Assembly (NCBI RefSeq): GCF_022919115.1
Contig: NZ_CP095072.1
Span: 1,364,001-1,428,000, forward strand
From: Gracilibacillus caseinilyticus
GTDB lineage: Bacteria; Bacillota; Bacilli; Bacillales; Amphibacillaceae
Reading direction: 5' to 3'
DNA: 64,000 bases
Shown: positions 26,279 to 36,045 of the stretch, piece after piece
Position numbering within the stretch: position 1 is the stretch's first letter
Layout of the letters: every line of letters begins with the position of its first letter
Translations under genes and position numbers: made by a program
The notes under the pieces: model-generated
Databases searched by the model: none
What the model was told of the DNA's origin: nothing
The model's input: the letters and a program-made list of their open reading frames with translations, nothing else

Positions 26279-26294
26279 TGACTATCACCTTAAT

Positions 26295-26480
26295 TCTTTT
26301 CTGTTGGGTATAATTCTACATACTTACCATCTTCCTCTTCATCATAGGCAAAGGCACTTGTTTCTTCTGCTAAGTTCTTATCAGGAGTAAGGTTATGCAA
26401 TCTTTGCCATTCCCCTGCAGAATAGATTGTTTTTTCATTTGCTTCAATGTCGAACAAATAATATTTTTTATCTCATTCAC
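26295..26480 (-). pseudogene. Small acidic protein before Fic, 5' end broken
   Basis: The minus-strand frame reads KYYLFDIEANEKTIYSAGEW, then ends with the acidic stretch DEEEDGKYVELYPTEKN, 10 bases before the Fic start with AAGGTGATAG between. An A-run near 26470 appears to have lost one base. Its place directly before Fic fits a partner or antitoxin gene, but no family is recognised. Confidence 0.4.
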
Positions 26481-26765
26481 TCCATTCAATACACAAAAAC
26501 GACCTCTTATAAGAGTTACGTCAGGATAAAACCTTCCAATGCTCGCTCATAATACCTATTAAAAAAATCATTGGTGATCATACTTCGGTAATATCTTCCC
26601 CTATACTCACAGCATGCCGGGTTACATAACGTCAGTTTAAGCATCTGATCGGTAGTGAAACAGTCCCCCGTTAGTGCTAACACCATAGGACTAGACAAAA
26701 ATCAAATAACGAAACCTATATAATGTTAAATTCGTCTTATTATATAAAGGGAAGGAGTGTATCTA

Positions 26766-27101
26766 ATGAAAAAAAAATTATTAATTGCTACTACCGTTAT
26801 ATTGTTAAGTATTTCAATCGTAGGGTGTGGCAATGCTGATATAGAAGGTATTATTTTAGAAGTAACAGAAAATGAGATATTACTTTCAAAAAATCTTTCT
26901 CTGGATAAGTATGAAGATATAAAAAATAAATCAATTTCAGAGATACAGGAAGAGGAAAAGGGTATTCCTTTAATTTCCTTAGCATATGACAATACAGAGG
27001 AATGGTCAAAAGGTGATGAAGTAAAAGTATGGATTGATGGAGATGTATTTGCATCCTATCCCGAACAAGCTAAAGCTAAGAAAATTCAATTGAAAAAATA
27101 A
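26766..27101 (+). CDS. DUF3221-type lipoprotein
   Basis: ATG 26766 follows AAGGGAAGGAG. The 111-residue product has a lipoprotein signal (MKKKLLIATTVILLSISIVG then Cys). A short beta-rich domain follows, with IEGIILEVTENEILLSKN and GDEVKVWIDGDVFASYPEQA. That is the pattern of Bacillus DUF3221 (YobA-like) extracellular lipoproteins of unknown role. It is a single-gene unit with AT-rich promoter sequence before it. Confidence 0.8.
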   Translation: MKKKLLIATTVILLSISIVGCGNADIEGIILEVTENEILLSKNLSLDKYEDIKNKSISEIQEEEKGIPLISLAYDNTEEWSKGDEVKVWIDGDVFASYPEQAKAKKIQLKK

Positions 27102-27150
27102 GTTTCTCAACAACGATCCAATTGTGAAACAAAACATAACATTTTGAAGC

Positions 27151-27351
27151 TCAGGATTCCAATCTGAGCTTTTCTATCAGGCTATCTATCTTTTGAATTT
27201 CAGCTTCGCCATTATACGGATGTGGTAAATGTCTAGTCTTCTCAATTACCATCTCTATTAATATAGAATTATTCTTAGATAAATAATATAAGTTAATGAA
27301 ATAAGTGGAGAAAAATATAGCAAACCCCAAAATAAAAAGCCAGACTAGCAT
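27151..27351 (-). CDS. Small membrane-anchored protein
   Basis: A 66-residue protein, AGAGGAG before ATG. One membrane segment (residues 2-24) is followed by a soluble tail with ILIEMVIEKTRHLPHPYNG and a C-terminal helix. No family recognised. It converges with the DUF3221 lipoprotein gene. Confidence 0.55.
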   Translation of the reverse strand: MLVWLFILGFAIFFSTYFINLYYLSKNNSILIEMVIEKTRHLPHPYNGEAEIQKIDSLIEKLRLES

Positions 27352-27377
27352 TTTGTTAAACTCCTCTTTTTAATGGC

Positions 27378-27450
27378 ATAGGTGCCAGTCCCACGAAAAG
27401 ATAAATGTACAGAAAGAGAGGACAGCGTAGTTGTGTTGTCCTCTGTTATT
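27378..27450. repeat. Fragment of the GGTGCCAG/AAAGA-AAATG repeat
   Basis: ATAGGTGCCAGTCCCACGAA, then AAGATAAATGTACAG and GAGAGGACAGCG. It matches one end of the repeats at 17101 and 18368. Confidence 0.5.
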
Positions 27451-27576
27451 TGTCTAACATCAGTACTGTTTGTGCTGTATAAATAGCTTCTTTCTTATCG
27501 ATGTAGCAGAGACTGCCAGCTGAATCACTAGGAGTTATAACTAATGTTAAGCAAAGCCCTGTGAGGACAACTGCAA

Positions 27577-28209
27577 CTATTCCATATATCCTTCAACCAG
27601 TTCATAACATCTATCTTTTGTCACATCCGCAAGAACCGTCACATACTCCAATTGCTCCATTGTACCACCCTCATACTTCAGTGACGCTTCTTTCGCCGTT
27701 TCATCCCTATACGTAATCCAATCACGCTGCGCCTCTCTCAATTGCGTCATCTCTTCAGCAGCTAGTTGTTCCTCTAAAACACCATAAATCTCGTTTAATA
27801 AATCATCCCACGCCTTATACTGTTTATGTGCGACATCTTTTAAAGCATAGGTAGAACTGTCTTCAGCCTCCATACTTTCTGTTTTTTCATTTGTCTCGTT
27901 TAATCTGTTCAAGTACGTTTCTTTTAGATCGCTAGTTGTATCGGCAGCGGGTGTCTGTTCCTCTTCTTCTTCTTCTGATAGCTGATCGGAAGTCTTTTCC
28001 GTTTCCAGGTTGTTCGTATCAGTCTCTTCATCCGACACGGTTTCTGTAGAATCTTCCTTACTAACATTATTGATTTCTTCATCGGAACTATTATCTGATT
28101 GGCTGTTCCCATCATTATCCGATTTTGCAGATGAATGATCGCATGCTGCTAGCATCACAAGGCATACCAAAATAAAGATAGACAGTAGCGTTTTGCTATT
28201 CTTTTTCAT
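27577..28209 (-). CDS. LprI/DUF1311-domain lipoprotein
   Basis: A 210-residue protein. The lipoprotein signal ends MLAAC (about residue 23). An acidic, Ser/Thr-rich linker (about 30-95) contains EEEEEEQTP. The C-terminal domain (about 95-205) has the LprI-type pattern YLNRLNE, EQLAAEEMTQLREAQRDWI, YRDE and a conserved C near RCYELVEGY. Related domains inhibit lysozyme, but here only the fold is inferred. It is anchored outside the cell. Confidence 0.8.
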   Translation of the reverse strand: MKKNSKTLLSIFILVCLVMLAACDHSSAKSDNDGNSQSDNSSDEEINNVSKEDSTETVSDEETDTNNLETEKTSDQLSEEEEEEQTPAADTTSDLKETYLNRLNETNEKTESMEAEDSSTYALKDVAHKQYKAWDDLLNEIYGVLEEQLAAEEMTQLREAQRDWITYRDETAKEASLKYEGGTMEQLEYVTVLADVTKDRCYELVEGYME

Positions 28210-28415
28210 AACTTATTCCCCCATTATATATACGATGGTACGGTTGGCATAACAAATTCTATCAATCTAATACTAACATAATTTTCCTTTGTACAATAAC
28301 AATAAGTGTACCAGTAAATGATGGGTGAGCACCATGCTTAAATCTAGTAATACATGCTATATCGCATTCCACGACCCACCTTATCCGTCCTATACAACAG
28401 TCATATTTTTCAGTG

Positions 28416-28437
28416 CTAGTTAATATATTTTAACTAG
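28416..28437. promoter_or_regulatory. Palindrome upstream of the aldehyde dehydrogenase operon
   Basis: CTAGTTAA-TATATT-TTAACTAG is a perfect 8+8 inverted repeat, 63 bases before the start codon. It is a likely operator or activator site. A second, shorter pair TGTTGT/ACAACA lies just downstream. Confidence 0.5.
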
Positions 28438-28500
28438 TGTTGTCCAAATGAATACAACAATTGTAAGCGTTGTTAAAAGTGAAAACGGGGAGGAATAAGA

Positions 28501-30021
28501 ATGAAATATGAAGCACCAAATCAACCAGGTTCGATAGTGAATTTCAAGGAACAATACGACAACTATATTGGCGGAGAGTGGACGCCGCCGGTAAAAGGAC
28601 AATATTTTGAGAATGTGACACCAGTTACAGGACAAGTTTTTTGTGAGATTGCCCGTTCTACTGCTGAGGATGTCGAGCTTGCATTAGATGCTGCCCATAA
28701 AGCGGCAACAGCATGGGGAAAAACATCTCCAGCGGAGCGAGCCAATATGTTAAATAAAATAGCCGATCGCATTGAAGAAAACCTGGAAATGCTAGCTGTC
28801 GCCGAATCATGGGATAATGGAAAAGCAGTACGGGAAACGTTAGCGGCAGACATGCCATTAGCGGTTGACCATTTCCGTTATTTTGCCGCAACGATTCGGG
28901 CGCAGGAAGGCTCCATCAGTCAGCTTGATGAGGATACTGTCGCCTATCATTTCCATGAGCCCCTTGGCGTTGTCGGACAAATCATTCCATGGAACTTTCC
29001 AATATTAATGGCAACGTGGAAGCTTGCCCCGGCACTGGCTGCAGGTAATGCGGTTGTCATCAAGCCGGCAGAACAAACCCCGGCATCGATTCATGTTTTA
29101 CTGGAACTGATACATGATTTGCTTCCGCCTGGTGTACTGAATGTTGTAAATGGATTTGGTTTGGAAGCGGGTAAACCATTAGCATCCAGCAGTCGTATTG
29201 CCAAAATTGCATTTACTGGTGAAACAACAACAGGACGTCTTATTATGCAATATGCCTCTGAGAACATTATTCCAGTGACGTTAGAGCTAGGAGGAAAATC
29301 CCCTAATATTTTCTTCAAAGATGTCATGGCAGAAGACGATGATTTCTTAGATAAAGCCATTGAAGGAATGGTCATGTTCGCCTTAAACCAAGGGGAAGTT
29401 TGTACATGTCCGTCACGTGCGTTGATTCATGAGGATATTTATGAGGCATTTATCGAGCGAGCGGTAGAGCGAGTCAAAGCGATAAAAATTGGTCATCCAT
29501 TAGACACGGAAACGATGATGGGTGCTCAAGCATCGGCTGAACAATTGGAAAAAATCTCATCCTATTTAGATATTGGGAAACAAGAAGGAGCAGAGGTGCT
29601 CCTTGGCGGGGATCAAAACCAATTGGACGGGGAGCTTTCCAATGGTTATTATGTCCAGCCAACGATGTTCAAAGGTGATAATAAAATGAGAATTTTTCAA
29701 GAGGAGATTTTTGGTCCGGTTCTTGCTGTTTCCACCTTTAAAGATGACGAAGAAGTGCTGGATATTGCCAATGACACGTTATATGGATTAGGTGCAGGTG
29801 TCTGGACACGCGATTTTCATAAGGCCTATCGATTCGGCAGAGGTATTCAGGCGGGCCGTGTATGGACCAATACCTATCATGATTACCCAGCGCATGCTGC
29901 TTTTGGTGGTTATAAGAAATCAGGCATTGGAAGAGAAAATCATCTCATGATGCTATCCCATTATCAACAAACGAAGAACTTACTCGTAAGCTATAGTACG
30001 CAGCCAAAAGGATTCTTTTAA
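28501..30021 (+). CDS. Aldehyde dehydrogenase (acetaldehyde dehydrogenase type)
   Basis: A 506-residue NAD-dependent aldehyde dehydrogenase of the ExaC/AldB type. [22 protein letters not shown] is the cofactor region (about 160-181), [13 protein letters not shown] holds the catalytic Glu (about 265), and [13 protein letters not shown] holds the catalytic Cys (about 303). GGGGAGGAATAAG precedes the ATG. It oxidises acetaldehyde or similar aldehydes to acids in the cytoplasm. It is followed at 22 bases by a DUF779 gene, a pairing that is usual for this enzyme subgroup. Confidence 0.95.
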   Translation: MKYEAPNQPGSIVNFKEQYDNYIGGEWTPPVKGQYFENVTPVTGQVFCEIARSTAEDVELALDAAHKAATAWGKTSPAERANMLNKIADRIEENLEMLAVAESWDNGKAVRETLAADMPLAVDHFRYFAATIRAQEGSISQLDEDTVAYHFHEPLGVVGQIIPWNFPILMATWKLAPALAAGNAVVIKPAEQTPASIHVLLELIHDLLPPGVLNVVNGFGLEAGKPLASSSRIAKIAFTGETTTGRLIMQYASENIIPVTLELGGKSPNIFFKDVMAEDDDFLDKAIEGMVMFALNQGEVCTCPSRALIHEDIYEAFIERAVERVKAIKIGHPLDTETMMGAQASAEQLEKISSYLDIGKQEGAEVLLGGDQNQLDGELSNGYYVQPTMFKGDNKMRIFQEEIFGPVLAVSTFKDDEEVLDIANDTLYGLGAGVWTRDFHKAYRFGRGIQAGRVWTNTYHDYPAHAAFGGYKKSGIGRENHLMMLSHYQQTKNLLVSYSTQPKGFF

Positions 30022-30043
30022 TCCTAAGAAAGGAGGCGGGTGC

Positions 30044-30379
30044 ATGACGCAACAGGAAAAAGTCTTAGCAACAGATGAAGCAGTGGCGTTAATGGATCTG
30101 TTAGAAGAGAAGCATGGTCCATTAATGTTCCATCAGTCTGGTGGCTGCTGTGACGGAAGCTCGCCGATGTGCTATCCAAGGGGGGAATTTCGAACCGGCA
30201 ATGCAGATATTCTGTTAGGCTATGTGAATGATGCCCCTTTTTACATGTCGAAGGATCAATATGAATATTGGAAGCATACCCAGCTGATTATTGATGTGGT
30301 AGAAGGCCGCGGTGGGATGTTCTCGCTTGAAAATCCGGAAGGGAAGCGGTTTTTGATTCGGTCGCGGGTGTTTGGGTAA
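30044..30379 (+). CDS. DUF779 family protein
   Basis: A 111-residue protein with GPLMFHQSGGCCDGSSPMCY (about residues 24-43), a Cys-rich putative metal site, and the family ending FLIRSRVF. AAAGGAGGCGGGTGC precedes the ATG. It is co-transcribed with the aldehyde dehydrogenase. Its exact role is unknown. Confidence 0.92.
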   Translation: MTQQEKVLATDEAVALMDLLEEKHGPLMFHQSGGCCDGSSPMCYPRGEFRTGNADILLGYVNDAPFYMSKDQYEYWKHTQLIIDVVEGRGGMFSLENPEGKRFLIRSRVFG

Positions 30380-30403
30380 GTTGCTTGAAAGGGAAGCGTT
30401 ATT

Positions 30404-30442
30404 CGCAAGCCATCAGTGTGATCTGGTGGCTTGCGGCTTTTC
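30404..30442 (+). terminator. Terminator of the aldehyde dehydrogenase operon
   Basis: CGCAAGCCATCAG pairs with CTGGTGGCTTGCGG across TGTGAT, followed by CTTTTC. Confidence 0.85.
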
Positions 30443-30682
30443 AATTCTTTCTATCTAGCATAAAAATTACAAACAACAATAGTGTATATGGCATTATTTT
30501 TTATGCAAATTTAAGAAGGTAATCTTATTCAACAAACGGGCCAAATTGTTGAGTAACTATTTATTTATGAAAACTTGATATTAATATTTATTCCAAATGA
30601 TATTGTTTGAAATCTGGTAATAAATTTTGGATAGGTAAAATATCATTAGACCAAATAGTCTATGGAATGGAGTAGATAAGTA

Positions 30683-31567
30683 ATGGAACGAGTATTAGTT
30701 GCGGGTGCTACAGGTTATCTTGGACGATATGTTGTAAAAGCATTAAAACAAAAAGGTTATTATGTAAAAGTATTGGTGAGATCACAAGATAAGTTAAATC
30801 AAGAGGGGGGCTTTTCTTCTCCCTCAATCTATGAATTTGTTGATGATATTGCTATTGGGGATGTTACTAGATCACAATCGATTAAAGATGTATGCTTAGA
30901 TGTTGATTTCGTTTTTTCTTCAGTAGGCATAACAAATCAAAAGAGCAATTTAACATTCATGGATGTAGATTTTAACGGGAATCTTAATTTATTGAGAGAA
31001 GCAGAACGAAGTAAGATCCGACGCTTTATGTATATTAATGTACATGGGGCTGATGAATGTTCCTCTACTTTAATTAAAGCAAAGCAGAGATTTGTAAATG
31101 AACTGAAGCATAGTTCTATTCATCATATTATTATCAATCCAACAGGCTATTACTCTGATATGACAGAATTATTAACCATGGCTCGAAAAGGAAAAGTGTT
31201 TTTATTTGGTAACGGTTTAAATAAAATGAACCCCATTCATGGAGCTGACCTTGCTAATGTTTGTGTTTCTGCATTTTCTAAAGAAAACTCAATCCTTGAG
31301 GTCGGAGGACCGCATGTTTACACTTATCATGAAATGGCTGAATTAGCTTTAAAGGTAGTAAATAAAAAGGAGAAGATTACAACAATTCCTGAGTGGTTAG
31401 TTAAAATAAGCCTACCATTATTGAGAATTATCAATAAAAAGCAATACAATCTGTTTCTGTTTTTCTTTTATATGATGACTCATGATGTTGTTGCCAAGTC
31501 AAGTGGTAACGTGGATTTAAAATCATATTATGAAAGTGTAATGAAGAAGGGTTACAATAATGTATAG
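30683..31567 (+). CDS. NmrA-like NAD(P)-binding protein
   Basis: A 294-residue atypical SDR. It starts MERVLVAGATGYLGRYVVKA with the GxxGxxG nucleotide motif at residues 8-14. SSVGITNQKSNLTFMDVDFN and MYINVHGADE are typical of the NmrA/YwnB group. The catalytic YxxxK is absent, so it may sense NAD(P) or act on an unusual substrate. The stop codon overlaps the start of a TetR gene, so the pair forms an operon. Confidence 0.88.
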   Translation: MERVLVAGATGYLGRYVVKALKQKGYYVKVLVRSQDKLNQEGGFSSPSIYEFVDDIAIGDVTRSQSIKDVCLDVDFVFSSVGITNQKSNLTFMDVDFNGNLNLLREAERSKIRRFMYINVHGADECSSTLIKAKQRFVNELKHSSIHHIIINPTGYYSDMTELLTMARKGKVFLFGNGLNKMNPIHGADLANVCVSAFSKENSILEVGGPHVYTYHEMAELALKVVNKKEKITTIPEWLVKISLPLLRIINKKQYNLFLFFFYMMTHDVVAKSSGNVDLKSYYESVMKKGYNNV

Positions 31568-32116
31568 TGAGACAAAACTGCATCTCATTCAAGCAACAAT
31601 TGGTCTGATTATGGAACATGGTCTCGAAAAACTAACTATTAATAAGGTTATTAAAAAGGCAGAAAGCAGTAAAGGGTCTTTTTATTACCATTTTTCTAAT
31701 ATTGACGACTTGATGAAAGAAGCATTTTTATATTCCTTAAGTAATAGTCTAGTTGAGTTTTCATACTGTAAGGAACAATCATTTAAAGAAAATTTAAACC
31801 AATTTGGACATTATCTAATTAAAATGTCTAAGAAAAAGTCTTCAGAATATGCCATTATGTTTTTATGGATATCAAAGTGCTTTCAGGATGTAAACTATAA
31901 AAAGCAGTTTCAAGCGTAATGTGAAAGCAAATTATTGAGGAAAATTCTGTTTCAAAGGAGCTACAAAAAATATTTCAAGTCGATATAAAGTGGCTATACA
32001 TGTTCGATATCATTATTGTAGGTTTTCTTATACATTGTATTCTACATGAAGATGAGGACGTACTTCTATCGATTTGGCAACAAATTGTTAATGTTATGAT
32101 TTCGAATAAGGTCTAG
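31560..32116 (+). pseudogene. TetR/AcrR family regulator, frameshifted
   Basis: The start overlaps the end of the NmrA-like gene by 8 bases. Residues 1-50 carry the TetR HTH (ATIGLIMEHGLEKLTINKVI, then SSKGSFYYHFSN). A stop is reached at 31919. A one-base shift near 31930 restores the C-terminal ligand domain (EENSVSKELQKIFQVDIKWL, ILHEDEDVLLSIWQQIVNVM) to TAG 32116, for about 185 residues in all. The HTH half could still be made, but not a normal dimer. Confidence 0.78.
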
Positions 32117-32213
32117 ATGTTATCATCCATAAATTGGGTGCAGTTGTTGCATAACTGTTTGTTGTTAAAGGGCGAAATTATTATAAATGAAAAAATTTAA
32201 AGAGGTGCTTTTT
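32117..32213. other. Leader of the first VOC gene
   Basis: It includes AATTGGGTGCAGTTGTTGCATAAC, a relative of the recurring GGGYGC motif. The duplicated segment shared with 46.3 kb starts at about 32194 (TTTAAAGAGGTG). Confidence 0.4.
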
Positions 32214-32567
32214 ATGGATAATCCAATAGTAAAAGAAATCGGAACAGTATTTATACCAGTAAGAAATATAGAGAAAGCAAGAGATTGGTATTGTGACATA
32301 TTAGGATTAAAAACAGATGGAGAAATTCAGTTTGGTCATCTTTACGTAATACCCTTGGAAGGTACAGGGATTGTGTTAGATAGCAAAATTTATTCAGAGG
32401 ATAATATATTTAAGGCACCAGCATTCCACTTCAATACAAAAAACATTGAAGAAGCATTTCATTTTATGAGTAATAAGGGTGTTAATGTGATTACCGGAAT
32501 TGAACATAATCATTATTTTAATTTCAAAGATCCGGATGGAAATATTTTAATGATCTGCAATTGTTAA
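32214..32567 (+). CDS. VOC (glyoxalase-fold) protein, copy 1
   Basis: A 117-residue protein starting MDNPIVKEIGTVFIPVRNIE, with the metalloenzyme-like vicinal oxygen chelate pattern: KARDWYCDILGLK, FHFNTKNIEEAFHFM and the ending YFNFKDPDGNILMIC. AGAGGTG lies 8 bases before the ATG. A copy with about five differences lies at 46371-46724, including the ribosome binding site and 15 bases after the stop. Substrate unknown. Confidence 0.88.
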   Translation: MDNPIVKEIGTVFIPVRNIEKARDWYCDILGLKTDGEIQFGHLYVIPLEGTGIVLDSKIYSEDNIFKAPAFHFNTKNIEEAFHFMSNKGVNVITGIEHNHYFNFKDPDGNILMICNC

Positions 32568-32819
32568 GATTAAGCAAATGGGCGCGTTAGTGTAATAACT
32601 CTAATATCTAAGAGGATCCAAAATATACATTATATTATGCATTTAAATGTATATCTTGGCTCTTTGTTATTCATCTTCACTACAAAAATTTATACTATAA
32701 CCAACATATGACTTGTGTTTAGATGCTGAATTTATTAAAAACGGGGAAGATAATTTCCAGTTAAGTGTTCAGTTAATTAAGCAGAAACTGTCTCGACAAT
32801 CTTATTTATACTATTTGGT

Positions 32820-33065
32820 GTGTTGACTTTGTTAACAATAAAATTTATTGATTTTGATGTTACTTATTTTCAATGTTTGATTTTCATAATAGTAAGTTGT
32901 ATTTATACATTTTTGATTTTTGGAACAGGGTTTAGTGTACGTAAGCTATTGATTGGCAGCTTATTTATTTTAGCATTTGCTACTGATATAGAATTAGGTT
33001 TATTTGTATTTATTCTACTTTTGATTTTTGGGGTGGAGGGTATAAGGACCAGATCCCATAGATAA
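32820..33065 (+). CDS. Possible small membrane protein or fragment
   Basis: An 81-codon frame starting TTG, with no clear ribosome binding site. It has hydrophobic stretches at about residues 18-34, 40-58 and 60-72. Just upstream another frame reads EFIKNGEDNFQLSVQLIKQK and runs into a stop, so this may be the second half of a frameshifted gene. Family not recognised. Confidence 0.3.
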   Translation: MLTLLTIKFIDFDVTYFQCLIFIIVSCIYTFLIFGTGFSVRKLLIGSLFILAFATDIELGLFVFILLLIFGVEGIRTRSHR

Positions 33066-33186
33066 AATACAGGTGGATGTTTTGATTTCCTTCAACTCTA
33101 ATGAAAATTGTTAAACGGTTCTCAAACATAGGACAAACTAGTACTTCTCTCTTTTTAGGAGATCTGCAGTGCTGGCTGCACTTAAA

Positions 33187-33228
33187 AAACCACCCTGCCA
33201 AAATCGGTGGTTGGGTGGTCTTTTAAAA
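33187..33228. terminator. Bidirectional hairpin terminator
   Basis: AAAACCACCC pairs with GGGTGGTCTTTT, with CCACC/GGTGG-rich inner pairing. It serves the minus-strand esterase gene at least. Confidence 0.6.
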
Positions 33229-33298
33229 TAACTACCTGTCCAAACGGTGACTGGAAGTTATCATATCGTCAATAAGATGGAGATAGGGCTCATCTCCC

Positions 33299-34054
33299 TT
33301 AGATATTCGCTTTTACAAATTCATATGTCATCTCCGCGACTTTTTTATTACCTGCTTCTGAAAAACCATGGCCCTCTCCTGGAAACACTTCCATTCTAGC
33401 GTGTGGATATAACATTTCTGCCCTCTTCCCATAATCAATGGATACAATGTCATCCTGATCTCCATGAAAAATGAGAACATTTTTATTGAATTTCCCAATA
33501 TGGTCGAAGACATCATAGTCGTGAATCGATTCAAAATATATTCTACCTAACCGAACTCCCCATAACTCATGAGTATCAGGAATGCTGGCAAGAGTTGGGT
33601 ACCTTTTATTCCAATCATCTGCAATACCCAGCGCCGGATAGAGCAATAAGAGTCCTTTAATGTCCTCTATATATTCATCGGCTACTAATGCAGATACTAA
33701 TCCCCCTTGACTTCCTCCAAATAAAAAGATGTGATCAGGATCAACGTTTTTCCAATTTTTAATGGTTTCCATAACAGCAGCCAGATCTTCTTTTTCTGTA
33801 AATATAGACATTTCATCCGTCTTAAGGTCACTCTTAGAATATATGGAGCCGCCACAAAAGTCGAAGCAAATGGCACCCACATCATGTTGGGCTAAATAGT
33901 CACTATGCATAGCAAAATCTTGGTTTGTTCCATTAAAGCCGTGGCTAAAGATGACGACAGAGCACTTTCTCTCACTATTTGGCATGTAAGAGACGCCATG
34001 AATTTCCCTGCCCTGATGTTGTATCTTCACATTTTCTTTTTGATAACTGCTCAT
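33299..34054 (-). CDS. Alpha/beta hydrolase (cinnamoyl esterase-like)
   Basis: ATG 34054 follows GGAGGTATAAAA. The 251-residue protein has SHGFNGTNQDF (oxyanion region), the nucleophile elbow GGSQGG (Ser about residue 107), HGDQDDIVS with the catalytic Asp and GEGHGF with the catalytic His. The layout matches small feruloyl/cinnamoyl esterases and BAAT-like hydrolases. No signal peptide, so it is cytoplasmic. It could act on esters released from plant cell walls, which fits the nearby pectinase, but that link is inference. Confidence 0.85.
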   Translation of the reverse strand: MSSYQKENVKIQHQGREIHGVSYMPNSERKCSVVIFSHGFNGTNQDFAMHSDYLAQHDVGAICFDFCGGSIYSKSDLKTDEMSIFTEKEDLAAVMETIKNWKNVDPDHIFLFGGSQGGLVSALVADEYIEDIKGLLLLYPALGIADDWNKRYPTLASIPDTHELWGVRLGRIYFESIHDYDVFDHIGKFNKNVLIFHGDQDDIVSIDYGKRAEMLYPHARMEVFPGEGHGFSEAGNKKVAEMTYEFVKANI

Positions 34055-34127
34055 TTTTATACCTCCATGTCTTAGGAATTTCAAATTAGATATTCGGTTC
34101 ACTCTACTGGATAAAATAACCTGAACT

Positions 34128-34547
34128 TTATTTTATTTTATATATGTTAATATCTAAACCAGACGCTGCTGGTAGACCTTCTGCAACTAAAATATCATCA
34201 TTCAAAAAAGCTAATGCCTTACTATTCGTAATAATTTTTGGATAGGATCTAAATAATCCGTTTTTCAACTTGTTGTTTACACTACCGTTATTCTCAATAT
34301 ACATTTTGCAAGGTTCCCCTGTATAATCCTTCCCTTCTAGCATATACCTAGCTGATAACGTATGTCGATCATCAAACCTTCCCATGATTTGCGTGTCGAC
34401 TCCTCCGTCAAGAATCTCTCCTTTAAAATAATCGCCCGTTACATGGCCTTTAAAAGTAATCATTATGACGGAATCACCATCATTATTGTTTAGTTTGATC
34501 GTATTCTCTATTTGAACATGTACCGTAAGTATTTCTTCGACATCCAT
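34128..34547 (-). CDS. DUF3237 family protein
   Basis: A 139-residue protein with the family pattern FKGHVTGDYFKGEILDGGVD, DTQIMGRFDDRHTLSARYML and a C-terminal FRSYPKIITNSKALAFLNDD. It is a beta-barrel type domain of unknown role. The start follows GGAGGATTGGAAAA. It lies just upstream of the esterase on the same strand, 73 bases apart, so the two may be co-transcribed. Confidence 0.88.
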   Translation of the reverse strand: MDVEEILTVHVQIENTIKLNNNDGDSVIMITFKGHVTGDYFKGEILDGGVDTQIMGRFDDRHTLSARYMLEGKDYTGEPCKMYIENNGSVNNKLKNGLFRSYPKIITNSKALAFLNDDILVAEGLPAASGLDINIYKIK

Positions 34548-34823
34548 TTTTCCAATCCTCCTTTGTAAGAGTCTGTCTTATATGCTGTTCATGTTTCCGT
34601 TTTATGTGTAATTTTAGTATATCACCCATTGTTGGATCTGGGGTTCTCTTTTAGTGCTTTTGTCCTTTTATAGGGTCTGACACCAGCGTCAGAATGTTCA
34701 GTTGCAGAGATTACTAGTATTAATGATCCGTTTTTCGAAATTTCATCATTATCAATCCAATACTAGTAAAATTTGTTATATACTTATAGATAGAAAAATA
34801 AATAGAGGGAGAGGGAAAACAAA

Positions 34824-34991
34824 ATGAAAATGATTGATTTAAGTGTTCCGTTAAGCCCTAAAGTAAAAGAGCCAACACCACCTAAGATTCAATATAATAA
34901 TCATGAACAAGGTGCGGAAGAGGCCATTCATGTATTTAAACAAAAAGGATTAGAATTGAAAAAAGAAGACTTCCATAGAGGGAAAGCTTGA
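34824..34991 (+). pseudogene. Truncated cyclase/kynurenine-formamidase-like gene
   Basis: A 55-residue frame starts MKMIDLSVPLSPKVKEPTPP after GAGGGAAAACAAA. It is the start of the metal-dependent cyclase family (about 220 residues when complete) and stops before any metal-binding His/Asp motif (HxGTHxDxP). What follows is unrelated, so the gene has lost its 3' three quarters. Confidence 0.7.
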
Positions 34992-34994
34992 TAC

Positions 34995-35177
34995 TTATGC
35001 ATTATTTTCAGAGATAAATTTTAGATAATCCATCGTGATATCCTTCATACGCTTGGTTATTTGACGAATCTCACGATCATGATTAGACTCCACATGCATT
35101 TTAGCTTGATAAGAAGTACTTGTAGATACACATAGTTGTGTAACAAATGAATCGTTGATCGCGGTAGTTCGTTTGAA
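34995..35177 (-). pseudogene. C-terminal gene fragment of unknown family
   Basis: A 60-codon frame with no start codon or ribosome binding site. It contains STSYQAKMHVESNHDREIRQ and ITKRMKDITMDYLKFISENN. It meets the truncated cyclase gene tail to tail within four bases, so a deletion probably joined the two fragments here. Confidence 0.45.
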
Positions 35178-35220
35178 TTAACTAAAGGATACTTATTTAC
35201 AAATACCAATGGAGGCTAAT

Positions 35221-36045
35221 ATGAAATACAACATTAGTGCATTATCAAATCTTCTTAATGTTTCAACGAATACAATCAGAAGGTATGAAAAGTTAGGGTA
35301 TCTTACACCAGAAAGATCTCGAAATAATTATCGTTATTATAGCGATCCTGATATTCAAAAGTTTATGAATGTAAGATTATTACGAAAATATGGCTTTACC
35401 CATACAGAAATAGGAAGTATGAAGAGTAATGAACTGTCAGGGTTAATAACTGCATTCGAAACGAGATTGGAAACAATCGATGAAGAGATTAACTATCTAA
35501 CTAATCTAAGACATCGAATTAAAGATGATTTCGTTTTAATGAAAAAAGCCGATGCGTCTAAACAACCATTCTATATAAGAGATTGTGTTGCTTTCTCCTA
35601 TGTACTCTATCAAAGGGGAGAGCAAATATTAAAAGAACCTGAAAGATTAATGACCGTGCAAGATTATTTACACTTGTCACCAGAGGTGCAGCGTATTTAC
35701 TTAATCAGAAAAGAAGATGTAGAAAAGGATCATATTATTCTTAACGCGGGTTGGGCAATCAAAATGTCCGATTTAGACAGATTTAAAATAAAAGATCGTG
35801 CATACACGGAAAGATACGAAAAACGTAAATCGTTGTTGAGTGTGGTCAAACTCCCGGTAAATATGAAAAAAACAGGGAAGTCTTTGAACGTAAAAGAATC
35901 CTTGCTAAAAGAACCATTTCAATATATGAAAGAGCAGAACTTAACAATCACCGGCGATATTATTGGAGTTGTCATTGCCAATGTGTTAGAAGAGGACCAG
36001 GAAATGCAATATATTTTAGTTGGTATTCCAATCGCATTAATGTAA
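35221..36045 (+). CDS. MerR family transcriptional regulator
   Basis: ATG 35221 follows GGAGGCTAAT. The 274-residue protein has the MerR winged helix (ISALSNLLNVSTNTIRRYEK, then NNYRYYSDPDIQKFM) at residues 4-70 and a coiled segment (about 80-120). An effector-like C-terminal domain (about 130-274) follows. It lies 190 bases before the pectinase gene on the same strand and could control it, but a target site was not identified. Confidence 0.88.
   Translation: MKYNISALSNLLNVSTNTIRRYEKLGYLTPERSRNNYRYYSDPDIQKFMNVRLLRKYGFTHTEIGSMKSNELSGLITAFETRLETIDEEINYLTNLRHRIKDDFVLMKKADASKQPFYIRDCVAFSYVLYQRGEQILKEPERLMTVQDYLHLSPEVQRIYLIRKEDVEKDHIILNAGWAIKMSDLDRFKIKDRAYTERYEKRKSLLSVVKLPVNMKKTGKSLNVKESLLKEPFQYMKEQNLTITGDIIGVVIANVLEEDQEMQYILVGIPIALM

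Noticed and set aside
26516..26698. 60-residue minus-strand gene
   Set aside because: No ribosome binding site, odd composition and no family; probably chance.
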